From contig CAVSJF010000009.1 in the NCBI GenBank assembly GCA_963728155.1, forward strand, positions 186,001 through 250,000: a DNA stretch of 64,000 nucleotides. The letters are read 5' to 3'. Under the pieces are notes generated by a model. The model did not search any database, was not told the DNA's origin, and worked only from the letters and a program-made list of their open reading frames with translations. This document shows, one piece after another, positions 21,262-29,496 of this stretch. This DNA comes from JACVRW01 sp963728155 (GTDB lineage: Bacteria; Actinomycetota; Thermoleophilia; Solirubrobacterales; Thermoleophilaceae). The first letter of the stretch is position 1; every line of letters begins with the position of its first letter. Both the position numbers and the translations under genes were made by a program.

Positions 21262-21268
21262 TAGCACG

Positions 21269-21838
21269 GTGGCCCGAATGCCGGCGACCGAGCGGCGCGA
21301 CCTGATCGTCCGATCCGCGGGTCGCTTGTTCGCGGAGCGCGGGTACGCGGGGGCCCGCTTGGACGACATTGCGGCCGCGGCTAATGTGACCAAGCCGATC
21401 GTGTACCGGCACTTCCACTCCAAGAAGGCCCTCTACCTCGCCCTCCTGCAGAAGCATGAGGACGACCTGCCGACGTTCTTCGAAGGCGTGGGCCACCTCG
21501 CTCAACCCGACCGGCTGGCCCGGGCCATCCTCGAGCGCTGGCTCGACTACGTGCGCGAGAACCAGCACGCCTGGCTCATGCTCTTTCGCGACAACTCGGG
21601 CGATCAGGAGATCCAGGCCGTGCGCCTACGCGTGAGCGCGCGCGCCCGGGAGGTGCTGGCGGGCTTCATCGCCGAGCGCGCCGGGGGCGCCGTTCCCGGC
21701 GATCAGATACGTCCCACGGCCGAGCTGCTGGTGAGTGGCCTGGCGGGCCTCGCGCTGTGGTGGATCGACAACCCGGACGTCGAGAAGTCGGTGATGGTCG
21801 AGGTGGCCGCCCGCATGAGCGAGCCGGCGCTGGGCTAG
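21269..21838 (+). CDS. TetR-family transcriptional repressor
   Basis: Intact 189 residues. The N-terminal HTH is canonical (RDLIVRSAGRLFAERGYAGA, RLDDIAAAANVTKPIVYRHF, SKKALYLALLQ). The C-terminal ligand-binding half has a helical RENQHAWLMLFRDNSGDQEI segment often seen in regulators of this subgroup. GTG 21269 is used; ATG 21278 is a possible start. It probably represses itself and the divergent cupin gene through the TGTTAC-N6-GTAACA site. Its stop codon shares CTAG with the convergent DUF4396 gene. Confidence 0.9.
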   Translation: MARMPATERRDLIVRSAGRLFAERGYAGARLDDIAAAANVTKPIVYRHFHSKKALYLALLQKHEDDLPTFFEGVGHLAQPDRLARAILERWLDYVRENQHAWLMLFRDNSGDQEIQAVRLRVSARAREVLAGFIAERAGGAVPGDQIRPTAELLVSGLAGLALWWIDNPDVEKSVMVEVAARMSEPALG

Positions 21839-22398
21839 GAGAGGAGCTCGCTCAGGAGGACGACGGTGCCGAACACCGCCGCGACCGCGGCGATCGCGCC
21901 CACCAGGCGCGGCGACGGGCCGCCGTGCACACCCGTCTCGTGGACCACGGCGTGGCCGCGGCCGCGCTCGATCAGCCACAGGTTCACCGGCACCGCGAAC
22001 GCCCCCGCGATCACCAGCGCTACCGACAGGCTGCCCCAGAACAGCAGGTCACCCACTCCGGCCTCGATCGCACCGGGGATAGCGAGCATGATCGCGTTGT
22101 CGACGATCTCCATCACGGCGATCGAGACCGTGTCGGAGGCCAGCGCGATGGGCACGACCGCGGCCAGGGCAAAGCCGGCGCGGAACAGCGGCAGGCTGGT
22201 GAGCAAATAGCCGAAGAAGAAGGCCAGGGCCACGGCCAGCGCGACGGTGCCCCAGTCGGAGAATCCGAGCGCCGTGCCGATCACCATCCCTGCCACCTCG
22301 CCGATCGCGCAGCCCGTGAGGCAGTGGAGGGTGGCCGACAGGGCCACGCCCCAACTCGCGTCGGCATGGTGATGATGGTGCTCTGCGGAGGCTTCCAT
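21835..22398 (-). CDS. DUF4396 membrane protein with His-rich N-terminus
   Basis: Intact 187 residues. It starts with a histidine cluster (SAEHHHHHADASWG), then four or more membrane helices (ATLHCLTGCAIGEVAGMVIG, LAVALAFFFGYLLTSLP, LAAVVPIALASDTVSIAVME, LLFWGSLSVALVIAGAFAV, LVGAIAAVAAVFGTVVLLSE). The Cys/His-containing first helices fit DUF4396 proteins. Function is not established. The His run and the CsoR-like palindrome directly upstream suggest a metal, most simply copper. ATG at 22398. Confidence 0.8.
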   Translation of the reverse strand: MEASAEHHHHHADASWGVALSATLHCLTGCAIGEVAGMVIGTALGFSDWGTVALAVALAFFFGYLLTSLPLFRAGFALAAVVPIALASDTVSIAVMEIVDNAIMLAIPGAIEAGVGDLLFWGSLSVALVIAGAFAVPVNLWLIERGRGHAVVHETGVHGGPSPRLVGAIAAVAAVFGTVVLLSELLS

Positions 22399-22411
22399 AC
22401 TCCGTCGAGAG

Positions 22412-22430
22412 TATACCCCCAGAGGGTATA
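22412..22430. promoter_or_regulatory. CsoR-like palindrome upstream of DUF4396 gene
   Basis: TATACCC-CCAGA-GGGTATA is a perfect 7-base inverted repeat with a 5-base centre, 14 to 32 bases ahead of the DUF4396 start codon. The A/T-rich ends around C-run/G-run arms match the pattern of CsoR/RcnR-family operators. No csoR gene is in the window. Confidence 0.6.
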
Positions 22431-22457
22431 TGCGTCGCTACCATCGCCTGGCTGTTC

Positions 22458-22530
22458 GGCGAGATAGCTCAGTTGGTAGAGCACACGACTGAAAATCGTG
22501 GTGTCCCCGGTTCGATTCCGGGTCTCGCCA
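22458..22530 (+). tRNA. tRNA-Phe (GAA)
   Basis: Cloverleaf is complete: acceptor GGCGAGA pairs with TCTCGCC, D-arm AGCTCAGTTGGTAGAGC, anticodon arm CACGA-CTGAAAA-TCGTG with anticodon GAA, T-arm CCCGG-TTCGATT-CCGGG, discriminator A. The 3' CCA is not encoded. Confidence 0.97.
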
Positions 22531-22803
22531 TCTGCCGGCTGCGGCGCATCGCCTGGCTGCGTCATCGGGCGCTCGCCTGCTCAGCAGGCTTCGCTTCCTC
22601 TTCCTTGCCAGGCTGGCGCCTCGCTCGGCAGATGACGAGACCTGCGGTCTCGCCGCTGCGTTCAGGCGAGCCCGCGGTGGGCCGGGCTCACCGATAACGC
22701 GGCCACGGCAAGTAAGAGAAACGTCGCTGCCAGGCCAAACGGGTGGCGGACACGCAGGTGGGCGCCAGCGGCGCAGATGAATAGAGGACGAGGCCGATCA
22801 GTG
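22531..22803. other. Intergenic stretch after tRNA-Phe with small hairpins
   Basis: No gene is visible. It holds a 6-bp hairpin at 22575-22589 and a perfect 7-bp hairpin CGAGACC-TGC-GGTCTCG at 22636-22652. A 13-base copy (CATCGCCTGGCTG, 22547-22559) repeats sequence at 22442-22454 on the other side of the tRNA. Confidence 0.5.
22575..22607 (+). terminator. Possible terminator of tRNA-Phe
   Basis: GCCTGC-TCA-GCAGGC is a perfect 6-bp stem followed by a pyrimidine-rich tract TTCGCTTCCTCTTCCTT, 45 bases past the tRNA. Plausible intrinsic terminator of moderate strength. Confidence 0.45.
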
Positions 22804-22833
22804 TTGACACGTGACCATTAGGTCACGTATTGT
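22804..22833 (+). promoter_or_regulatory. Promoter with perfect palindromic operator before ArsR gene
   Basis: TTGACA (22804-22809) and TATTGT (22828-22833) are 18 bases apart, good -35 and -10 boxes. Between them ACGTGACC-ATTA-GGTCACGT (22809-22828) is a perfect 8-base inverted repeat. The -10 ends only seven bases before ATG 22841, so the message is probably leaderless. A repressor bound here would block polymerase, fitting autoregulation by the ArsR domain encoded next. Confidence 0.7.
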
Positions 22834-22840
22834 CTGGGAC

Positions 22841-23658
22841 ATGGACGCGGTCTTCAAGGCACTCGCCGACCCGACGCGCCGCGAACTGCTCGACGAGTTG
22901 TTCCGGCAGGACGGCCAGACGCTCACCGCGCTGGAGGCAGCGGCTGCCGATGACGCGATTCGGCGTCATGAAGCACCTGAGGGTTCTAGAGGACGCGGGT
23001 CTCGTGGTCACGCAGCGGCGCGGTCGCGAGAAGCACCACTTCCTCAACCCGGTCCCGATCCGGCTCGCCCACGACCGGTGGGTGAGCAAGTACGCCGAGC
23101 CCTGGGCGGCGACGCTCAGCGGCCTCAAGAACCAACTGGAGGACGACACCATGGACAACGTCGCAACCGTTTCGTTTGCCGAGGGGACGGCTCCCGTCAG
23201 CGGGATCGCCGTCTTCGAGATCTACATCAAGGCCACCCCCGAGCGCATCTGGGAGGCCATCACGGATCCGGAGCAGCGAGCGAGGTACAGCTTCGGCGTT
23301 CAGACCAACTCCGACTGGACGCCCGGCTCCGAGTACAAGGCGTCGGTCCCCGGCGCGTTCGACATCGCCGCCGGCGAGAACCTCGAGGTCGACCCTCCCC
23401 GCCTCCTCGTTCAGAGCTTCAACGCGCTGTGGAGCGACGAGATCAAGGATCGAGGGCCCTACCAGGGTCACATGGGAGATCGAGCAGGTCGCGGACTCGT
23501 GCCGGCTCACCGACACCCACGATCACCTGCCCGCGGGCGCGAACGCAGAGCTCTACGGCGGTTGGCCGATGATCTTGTCAGGCCTGAAGACCCTGCTCGA
23601 GACGGGCGAGGAGCTGACCACACCGGGCTCGCTGCGCTACTCCGGTACGGGCGACTAG
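22841..23658 (+). CDS. ArsR-type HTH joined in frame to an SRPBCC (AHSA1) domain
   Basis: Residues 1-100 are an ArsR winged helix (AVFKALADPTRRELLDELFR, TRFGVMKHLRVLEDAGLVVT, RRGREKHHFLNP). Without a stop the same frame continues through YAEPWAATLSGLKNQLEDD and a Met into an AHSA1/START-like domain (IAVFEIYIKATPERIWEAI, DPEQRARYSFGVQTNSDWTP, GENLEVDPPRLLVQSFNALW). After a frame change it ends with VTWEIEQVADSCRLTDTHDH and WPMILSGLKTLLETGEEL. One indel lies near 22945 and one near 23475. Usually the two domains are separate, overlapping genes. Here they are either a true fusion or the SRPBCC part is also started internally at ATG 23151. Confidence 0.8.
23138..23153 (+). promoter_or_regulatory. 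Internal ribosome site and ATG at the ArsR/SRPBCC junction
   Basis: GGAGG at 23138-23142 stands 8 bases before ATG 23151, exactly where the SRPBCC domain starts. It could give a separate SRPBCC protein in addition to the longer in-frame product. Confidence 0.5.
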
Positions 23659-23712
23659 CCGAAGCGGATCGACGGATGCCGGTGTTAACGCTGCGCCCAT
23701 ATCATCGCCACC

Positions 23713-24373
23713 ATGGAACCCGTCGCCACCCCGGCGAGCACCACCCGAGCTCGCATCGTCGAGGCTGCCGTCGAGCTTCTCTCCGAGGGTGGCCGAAGGC
23801 TGTCTCAACTCGGGCGGTCAGCGCCGCGGCCGGCGTCCAGGCGCCGACCATCTGGGCGGCAAGACCGGGCTCCAGGCCACGGCCGACCCGGTCGACGACC
23901 TCCGAGCCGGTTGGGACCGTCACGTCGGCTTCGGCCTCGAGAACCCCGACCTGTTCTCGCTGATGTACAGCGGGCGCCGGCCGAGCGAGCCGCCGCCGGC
24001 CGCCGTAGAGGAGGGCCTGGAGATCCTCGGCGGGCACATCCACCGAATCGCGGAGGCCGGCCGGCTGCGCGTGTCCGAAGAGCGCGCGGTGAACCTCGTC
24101 CATGCCGCCGGCTCGGGAACGACGATGACCCTGATCATCATGCCGGCTCGCCAGCGCGACCCGGGCCTCTCGGAGCTCGCGCGGGAGGCGGTCATCGCCG
24201 CGATAGCCACCGATGCCGCCTCAACGCCCGAACCCGGCCCGGCCGGGGCTGCGGTCACCCTGCGCGCGCTGCTGCCGCAGATCACGGTTCTCAGCGCTCA
24301 GGAAGGCGGTCTCCTCGAAGAGTGGCTGGGGCGCATCAGCTCCGGCGGCAGCGCCTTCGGCCCGTCCGGGTAG
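23713..24373 (+). CDS. TetR-family regulator with shortened HTH/helix-4 region, frameshifted
   Basis: The N-terminus reads TTRARIVEAAVELLSEGG. After a frame change it continues AVSTRAVSAAAGVQAPTI, the TetR HTH. Normally about 20-25 residues (Y-x-x-F-x-x-K-x-x-L and helix 4) follow. Here only a few residues separate APTI from ATADPVDDLRAGWDRHVGF. The C-terminal domain is intact (PDLFSLMYSGRRPSEPPPAA, IHRIAEAGRLRVSEERAVNL, VHAAGSGTTMTLIIMPARQR). The missing DNA-recognition end suggests a deletion of about 60 bp or an assembly loss. Overlaps the convergent cupin gene by 38 bp. Confidence 0.7.
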
Positions 24374-24739
24374 AGCGCCGCAGCTGCTCGTCCGTCATCT
24401 CGAGCGTGTTCGCCGCCTCGGCGGGTGCGCCGACCACGAGCCAGAGTGTCTCCGTGTCGGTGTCGTTGAAGAGCTGGCGGACGGTCTCGGGCTCGACGAC
24501 GAGCGACGAGAGCATGGGCATCGTCATCGATTCGCCTCCGATGCGGATTCGCCCGGTGCCCTCGATCACCACGTACAGCTCCGTCTGCTCAAAGTGGCGA
24601 TGCTTGGTCGAGGCCTGTCCGGGCCGCAGGCGCCAGAAGCGCGCCCCGAGCGAATCGGTCTCGAGCTGCTTGGCCAGATCGGTGTTGAGCACGCCTTCTG
24701 ATTCGATCGGCGCCAGTGGGCGTCGGCGGCGAGAAGCAT
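24336..24739 (-). CDS. Small cupin protein, probable frameshift near start
   Basis: Single cupin barrel of about 130 residues: DSLGARFWRLRPGQASTKHR with H-x-H, TELYVVIEGTGRIRIGGESM, SSLVVEPETVRQLFNDTDTE, LWLVVGAPAEAANTLEM. The frame opens internally at a GTG (24692). Upstream sequence APIESEGVLNTDLA and an ATG at 24739 suggest the true start lies there, across one indel. Resembles sugar-isomerase-like or quercetinase-like small cupins; substrate unknown. Confidence 0.7.
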
Positions 24740-24782
24740 GCGGTGGCCATCGGCGGGCACGCTATCTGCGGGCGGCCGACCG

Positions 24783-25191
24783 ATGAGGCGCACCGGAGTC
24801 GACCACTTCGACCTGGTCGTCTCCTCTCTCGATGCCAGTCTGATCATCTACCGCGAGCTGCTCGCTCCGCTCGGCTACCCCGACGCCTCCGAGATCGTGG
24901 GGGAGCGAGGCGAGCGGGTCGTGTACCTGGGTGGGCCGGGCGTCGTGCCCTTCAGCCTTCGGGAGTCGCAATCCCCCGGGCGGGCACGACCGCTATCGCG
25001 TCGGCCTTCACCACGTGGCCTTCGAGGCGCCCTCGCGCGAGGTGGTCGACGAGCGGCTGCGGTGGGCGCGGGCCGCCGGGCTCGAGATCGAGAGCGAGCC
25101 GCGTGAGTACGACTACCGGCCCGGCTACTACGCCGGCTTCTTCTACGACCCGGACGGGCTCAAGCTCGAGATCGTGCACGTGCCGGACTGA
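24783..25191 (+). CDS. VOC/glyoxalase-family protein, frameshifted
   Basis: Two beta-alpha-beta-beta-beta modules: GVDHFDLVVSSLDASLIIYR, ELLAPLGYPDASEI, VVYLGGPGVVPFSL, then after a frame change YRVGLHHVAFEAPSREVVDE and YYAGFFYDPDGLKLEIVHVP. The His at the start of each module and the terminal Glu are the metal ligands of this superfamily. About 136 residues. Could be a dioxygenase, lyase or resistance protein; no partner indicates which. Confidence 0.8.
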
Positions 25192-25192
25192 C

Positions 25193-26215
25193 TCACGGCA
25201 GCCGGTGCCGCGAGAAGAACTCCAGGAAGTGCGGAGCGGCCTCGAAGCCCTCCGGGTTGTTGCGCCCGTTGGGGTACTTGTGCTCCAGCCCGGCCAGTAC
25301 TGAGAAGCTGAAGCTCGACCCGGCTTCGCGGCCCGGGGCCGTCTCGCTCCAGCGGAACGAGGTCGAGGCCGGGCTTCGTCTCAGGTCGAAGGGCAGCGGT
25401 GTGAGCCCCAGGCTCTCCAGGTGCGGCGCGACGAACGGCTCGCCGAGCAGCCGCAGCAGCGGCTCGGGCTCGAGTGGAAGCGGGGATCCGCCCAGGCCGA
25501 GCCTCGCCTGTACGCGGTCGTCGAGGGTCCCGATGATCGCGGCCACCGGAATCGGCCGCACCGGCTGATGGGCCTCGAAGAGCCCGCCCGCCGCGTACCC
25601 GACCGCGGCCAGGCGGTCAGACAGCTCCACGGCCAGGCGCGCGGTGTACTCCGCGCCGTTGGAGAAGCCGGAGGCGTAGATGCGCCTGCGGTTGATCTCC
25701 AGCCCGTCCTCGACGTCCTCGAGGATCGCGCGGGTGAAGGCCACGTCGTCCGCGGGCCAGGGCGCATCTTCGGGATACCCGGGCGGCTTGTCGCTCAGAT
25801 CGACGTTCTCCGCCAGGTCGAAGCTGTTCCACTTCGTCTTCTTGAACGGCGAGCCGTCGAGCACGCGGTAGCGGAGGCCGGTGGGGAACACCGCGATCAG
25901 GTCGTGGCGCTCGGCCTGCTCGCGCCACCCCGAGATCCTCAGGAACTGCCCTCCGTCGCCCCCGGTGCCGTGATGCATCAGGACGAGCGGGCGCCTGCGA
26001 TCAGGATCGTGTCTCGGGCCGCGCGGCACGTACACGATGTACTGGCGCGGGTGCCCGTCAATCGCGACGGTGCGGCAGTTGACCCCCTGGACGTATGTGC
26101 TGCCCGCCTCTGCCTGCGAATCGCAGGTCACGTCCCCCGCCGCCCCCGCGGGGACGATCAGTCCGGCGGCCGCCGCGCACAGCAGGCCCGCCCAGAGCCG
26201 CGCGCTTCTCAGCAC
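25193..26215 (-). CDS. Secreted LpqC/PHB-depolymerase-like alpha/beta hydrolase
   Basis: 340 residues from GTG 26215. N-terminal signal peptide (LWAGLLCAAAAGLIVPAGAA), then a Cys pair in the mature start. RPLVLMHHGTGGDGGQFLRI is the oxyanion region. YASGFSNGAEYTARLA carries the nucleophile Ser in G-x-S-x-G. AAIIGTLDDRV supplies the Asp and LEHKYPNG the His. This matches esterase/PHB-depolymerase-type polyketide- or feruloyl-esterase-like enzymes. Intact. Its start overlaps the end of the upstream 110-residue gene, so they are probably co-translated. Confidence 0.82.
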   Translation of the reverse strand: MLRSARLWAGLLCAAAAGLIVPAGAAGDVTCDSQAEAGSTYVQGVNCRTVAIDGHPRQYIVYVPRGPRHDPDRRRPLVLMHHGTGGDGGQFLRISGWREQAERHDLIAVFPTGLRYRVLDGSPFKKTKWNSFDLAENVDLSDKPPGYPEDAPWPADDVAFTRAILEDVEDGLEINRRRIYASGFSNGAEYTARLAVELSDRLAAVGYAAGGLFEAHQPVRPIPVAAIIGTLDDRVQARLGLGGSPLPLEPEPLLRLLGEPFVAPHLESLGLTPLPFDLRRSPASTSFRWSETAPGREAGSSFSFSVLAGLEHKYPNGRNNPEGFEAAPHFLEFFSRHRLP

Positions 26216-26541
26216 TTGCCTGCGCTGCGGTACATGTCGGTGATGGCGGCGAACCCGGTCACGGGCAGCAGCGGGCCGTCCACGCGCAGCACGGCGCGGC
26301 GATCGTTGCTGAGCGACGTCCGTTCTGCGGTCATGCCCCAGCCGGCGCAGAAGCGCTCGACCTCGGCCACACATTTCTCGGCCACGGTCACGAAGGCCGC
26401 GGCACGGCGTTCGGCCGGCCCCGGAGCGTGATGATCGGCGTGGTGTTCGAGCCAGCCCAGCAGCATCGCGTCGAGCTGCTCGGAGAGGGTCAGCGGTTGG
26501 AGGGTCTCGGTGTCAGTGGTTTGGGTGTTTGCAACGTCCAC
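26209..26541 (-). CDS. Hypothetical protein, 110 residues
   Basis: I do not recognise a family. The product is soluble and mostly helical (LSEQLDAMLLGWLEHHADHH, RRAAAFVTVAEKCVAEVERF), with two cysteines and several histidines. It ends VTGFAAITDMYRSAGKC. GTG start at 26541, 40 bp after the LuxR-type regulator gene on the same strand; its end overlaps the start of the secreted hydrolase gene. Codon use is like its neighbours. Confidence 0.6.
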   Translation of the reverse strand: MDVANTQTTDTETLQPLTLSEQLDAMLLGWLEHHADHHAPGPAERRAAAFVTVAEKCVAEVERFCAGWGMTAERTSLSNDRRAVLRVDGPLLPVTGFAAITDMYRSAGKC

Positions 26542-26581
26542 ATCACCTGGGACGCCTCGGCGCGGGAGATATTCCGAAACG

Positions 26582-29386
26582 TCAGCGCCGGGCCAGCGTC
26601 GCGGCCAGCTCGGTACGCGACCGCACGCCGAGCTTTCGGTAGACCGCGGAGAGGTGGTACTCCACCGTCCGGTCGCTCAGGAACAGCGCGGCGGCCACCT
26701 GCTTGTTGGAGCGACCCTCGGCCACGAGATCGGCGATCTCGCGCTCGCGCGGGCTCAGCTCGCCGTCGCCCCCGCCAGTGATACGGCGCGAGCGGGCGGG
26801 CAGGTCCTCGCCGAGGGCGCGAAGCTGCAGCGCCGCTTCGTCGCGCATGCGGAAGCCGCACCCCTCGGCCGCGTCCGCCGCGGCCCGCTTGAGCGCCTCC
26901 ATCGCCTCCTCGCGGCGGCCCACCGAGGCGAGCGCGCGTCCCGCGAGCAGGCGCGCATCAACGGTGTCGCGCGGGGCGCCGGCACCCGTTCCGGCGGCGA
27001 CCGCGCCGAGGGCGAGCTTCACCGCCGCGTCCGCCTCGCCGCGCGCGAGCATCACCTCTCCGCGCGCGCAGGCACCGCGGACCGCCCCGGCCGGGAGCCG
27101 CAGCGCGGCGGCCTGGCGGGTCGCGCGTTCGGCCCACACGGCAGCATCATCGATCTGGCCGAGGGCGATCCCGGCCCGAGTGAGCACCAGCAGCAGCCAC
27201 GTGGACCAGGTGGGGTTGGCGTCCTCGATGCGCGGACCGGCCACCCTCTGCATCTCGAAGATGCAGCGCTCGGGGTCCTCGTCGACGCTGATCGCCGCCA
27301 CGGTGCAGCTGCCCGTGCGCGTCAGGTCGCTCGGCTCGAGGTGGGGCACCAGCTCGCTGAACTCGGCGGCCGCCCGAGCTGCCTCCCGCGTCTCGCCGCG
27401 CAGGTGGCGCACCAGCGCCAGCTCCCACAGCGCGTACTGGAGCAGGTGGGGGACCCCCTGCAGCCGCGCGCCCTCCTCGGCGCTCTCGCCCTCACGCGCC
27501 GCGGCGCCCAGGTCGAGCAGGTTCACGGCGGCCATGGCCTGGACGATCACGAGCGGCACGATCGCGTGCCCCTGGCCGGTGCGCCGCGCGATGTCGGCGC
27601 CGCGGGCCGCCGTGGCCGCCGCGTCGGCGAAACGCTCGGCGTGCAGCTGCATCACGCCCAGGTCGCGCGCGCAGCCCAGCCGCGCGCCCAGCGCGTGGTC
27701 GTCGACGCCGGCGAACAGCCCGGCGGCGCGGTCGAGTGACGAGTAGGCGGCGTCGGCGTCGCCCTCCCACAGCGCTCCCAGGGCGCCCAGTCCGCCCGCG
27801 CTGGCGCAGACCACCGGATCGTGATCCGCCTCGCGCTCGGCTCGGCTCGCCCACTCGCGCATGTCGGCGGCGTGACCGCGCCAGAAGGCAGCTACCGCCA
27901 TCTCGAGCGCCAGGCCTGCGCGGGCCTCGTCGGGCGCGTTCTCGAGCGCCCCGAGCAAACGGCGGCGGGCCTCGGCATGACGACCCAGGACGCCCTCGAT
28001 CGCGGCACAGGCCGCCTCCAGCGCCAGCCGCTGAGGCGTGGGCTCGGGCGGGAGGAGATCGATCACCTCGGCCAGCGCATTGCGGCTCTCCTCGAGTCTT
28101 CCGGCGCTGGCGAGCGCGAGCGCCATTGGCGCCAGCAGCGCCGCGCTGCGCTCCGTGTCGTCGCCGGGCAGCAGTCGGTGCGCCGCGGCGAACCAGCGCG
28201 CGGCGGTGGCGGGCGAGGTGTCGCTGGCCGCGGCCCCGGCCTCGGCCAGCAGGGCGATCGACGTGTCGTCGCCGGGGCGCGCGTACTGCTCCACGTGGTA
28301 GGCCCGCAGCGAGGCGGTGGCACCCCGGGCCTCGAGCGCGGCCGCGGCTCGCTCGTGGGCGCCGAGGCGCCACGCAGGTGGGGTCGTGTCGTAGACCGCC
28401 CGGCGAACCAGCGGGTGGCGGAAGCGAAACGCCCGCCCGTCGCCGGTGGGGTGCACGAGGTCGGCCGCCACCAGCTCGTCGAGCGCCGTCAGGGCGCCGG
28501 CGAGCTCAAGGTCCGCGGCGGCGCCGGCCAGCTCGGGGTCGAACGGGTCGCCGCACACCGCGGCTCCTTCGACCAGCGTGCGCGGCACGGGCTCCAGCGC
28601 ATCCACCTCCAGGCGCACCCCGGAAACCAGGGTCGCCGGCAGGCCGGCCGCCGGTTGCCGGGCGGCGCGGGCCAGCTCTCCCAGGAACAACGGATTGCCG
28701 GCCGCCTCGGCGGCCACCCGCTCGCGCAGCCCAGGATCGGGCAGCTCGGCCAGCAGCGCGAGGGCGGCCTGGTGCTCGAGCGGGCTCAGCGACAGGTGGG
28801 TCAGCCCCGGGCCATGGCGAGCCGCCTCGAGGAGCCGGGGCGCCGGTTCGACGGGGCGTAGCGCGAAGGCCAGCAGATGCGCTCCCCGTGGGGGCCGCCG
28901 CAGAAGGTGGAGCACCAGCTCGACCGAAGCGTCGTCGGCCCAGTGCAGGTCGTCGAGCATCAGCACCACCGGCTGCTCGCGCCCGAGCAGCTCCAGCAGG
29001 CTGCGCAGGGCGCGGTGGTAGCGGAAGCGCTCGGCGGCGCCGGCCTCGCTGCGGGCCTCCGAGCCCGAGTGGGCGGCCGCGGCGGGCAGCACCGCGCCGA
29101 GGTCGGTTCCGAGCGCCGCCACCCGGCGTGGATGCATGGTCGCCACGTGGTCGTCGAGAGCGTCGACCACCACGCCGAACGGCACGTCGCGCTCGTGCTC
29201 GGCGGCTCGCGATGCCAGTACCAGCATGCCCTGATCGCGGGCCGAGTCGCGAACGGAAGCCAGCAATGCGCTCTTGCCGATGCCGGCCTCGCCGAAGACC
29301 CCCAGCGCACCGCTCGACCCCTGTCGGACGTCCGCCACGGCCTGCGTGGCGGCGACGAGCTCCTTCTCGCGCCCGACCAGCTTCAC
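26582..29386 (-). CDS. LAL-type LuxR regulator (ATPase + TPR-like + LuxR HTH)
   Basis: Intact, about 934 residues from GTG 29386. The N-terminal STAND/AAA ATPase has Walker A GVFGEAGIGKSALLAS within the first 35 residues and Walker B PVVLMLDDLHWADDAS. A winged region with LVRRAVYDTTPPAWRLGAHE follows, then a long alanine-rich helical (TPR-like) middle. The last 60 residues are a LuxR HTH (LSPREREIADLVAEGRSNKQ, VAAALFLSDRTVEYHLSAVY, RKLGVRSRTELAATLARR). Such proteins are ligand/ATP-gated activators. It is divergent from an ECF sigma gene (110-bp gap) and followed by a small protein and an esterase. An upstream in-frame start at 29527 would overlap the sigma gene and is less likely. Confidence 0.9.
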   Translation of the reverse strand: MKLVGREKELVAATQAVADVRQGSSGALGVFGEAGIGKSALLASVRDSARDQGMLVLASRAAEHERDVPFGVVVDALDDHVATMHPRRVAALGTDLGAVLPAAAAHSGSEARSEAGAAERFRYHRALRSLLELLGREQPVVLMLDDLHWADDASVELVLHLLRRPPRGAHLLAFALRPVEPAPRLLEAARHGPGLTHLSLSPLEHQAALALLAELPDPGLRERVAAEAAGNPLFLGELARAARQPAAGLPATLVSGVRLEVDALEPVPRTLVEGAAVCGDPFDPELAGAAADLELAGALTALDELVAADLVHPTGDGRAFRFRHPLVRRAVYDTTPPAWRLGAHERAAAALEARGATASLRAYHVEQYARPGDDTSIALLAEAGAAASDTSPATAARWFAAAHRLLPGDDTERSAALLAPMALALASAGRLEESRNALAEVIDLLPPEPTPQRLALEAACAAIEGVLGRHAEARRRLLGALENAPDEARAGLALEMAVAAFWRGHAADMREWASRAEREADHDPVVCASAGGLGALGALWEGDADAAYSSLDRAAGLFAGVDDHALGARLGCARDLGVMQLHAERFADAAATAARGADIARRTGQGHAIVPLVIVQAMAAVNLLDLGAAAREGESAEEGARLQGVPHLLQYALWELALVRHLRGETREAARAAAEFSELVPHLEPSDLTRTGSCTVAAISVDEDPERCIFEMQRVAGPRIEDANPTWSTWLLLVLTRAGIALGQIDDAAVWAERATRQAAALRLPAGAVRGACARGEVMLARGEADAAVKLALGAVAAGTGAGAPRDTVDARLLAGRALASVGRREEAMEALKRAAADAAEGCGFRMRDEAALQLRALGEDLPARSRRITGGGDGELSPREREIADLVAEGRSNKQVAAALFLSDRTVEYHLSAVYRKLGVRSRTELAATLARR

Positions 29387-29496
29387 GCCTCGCAGTCTAG
29401 AGGGCACCCCGTGGTCGATCCAGGGGTTTCCCGGGTTGGCCGGGGGTCGCTGTCTGATCGAACGTTCTTCGTGTTCCCAAGACACGGAGTCAGCCA

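Noticed and set aside
18493..21838. Multi-gene defence island around the TIR protein
   Set aside because: The neighbours are a ferritin-like protein, cupin, TetR and DUF4396; no nuclease, STAND partner, cyclase, CRISPR or restriction gene is present.
22442..22559. tRNA-Phe as an integration site with att repeats
   Set aside because: The repeats do not overlap the tRNA 3' end and no integrase or foreign segment lies between or beside them.
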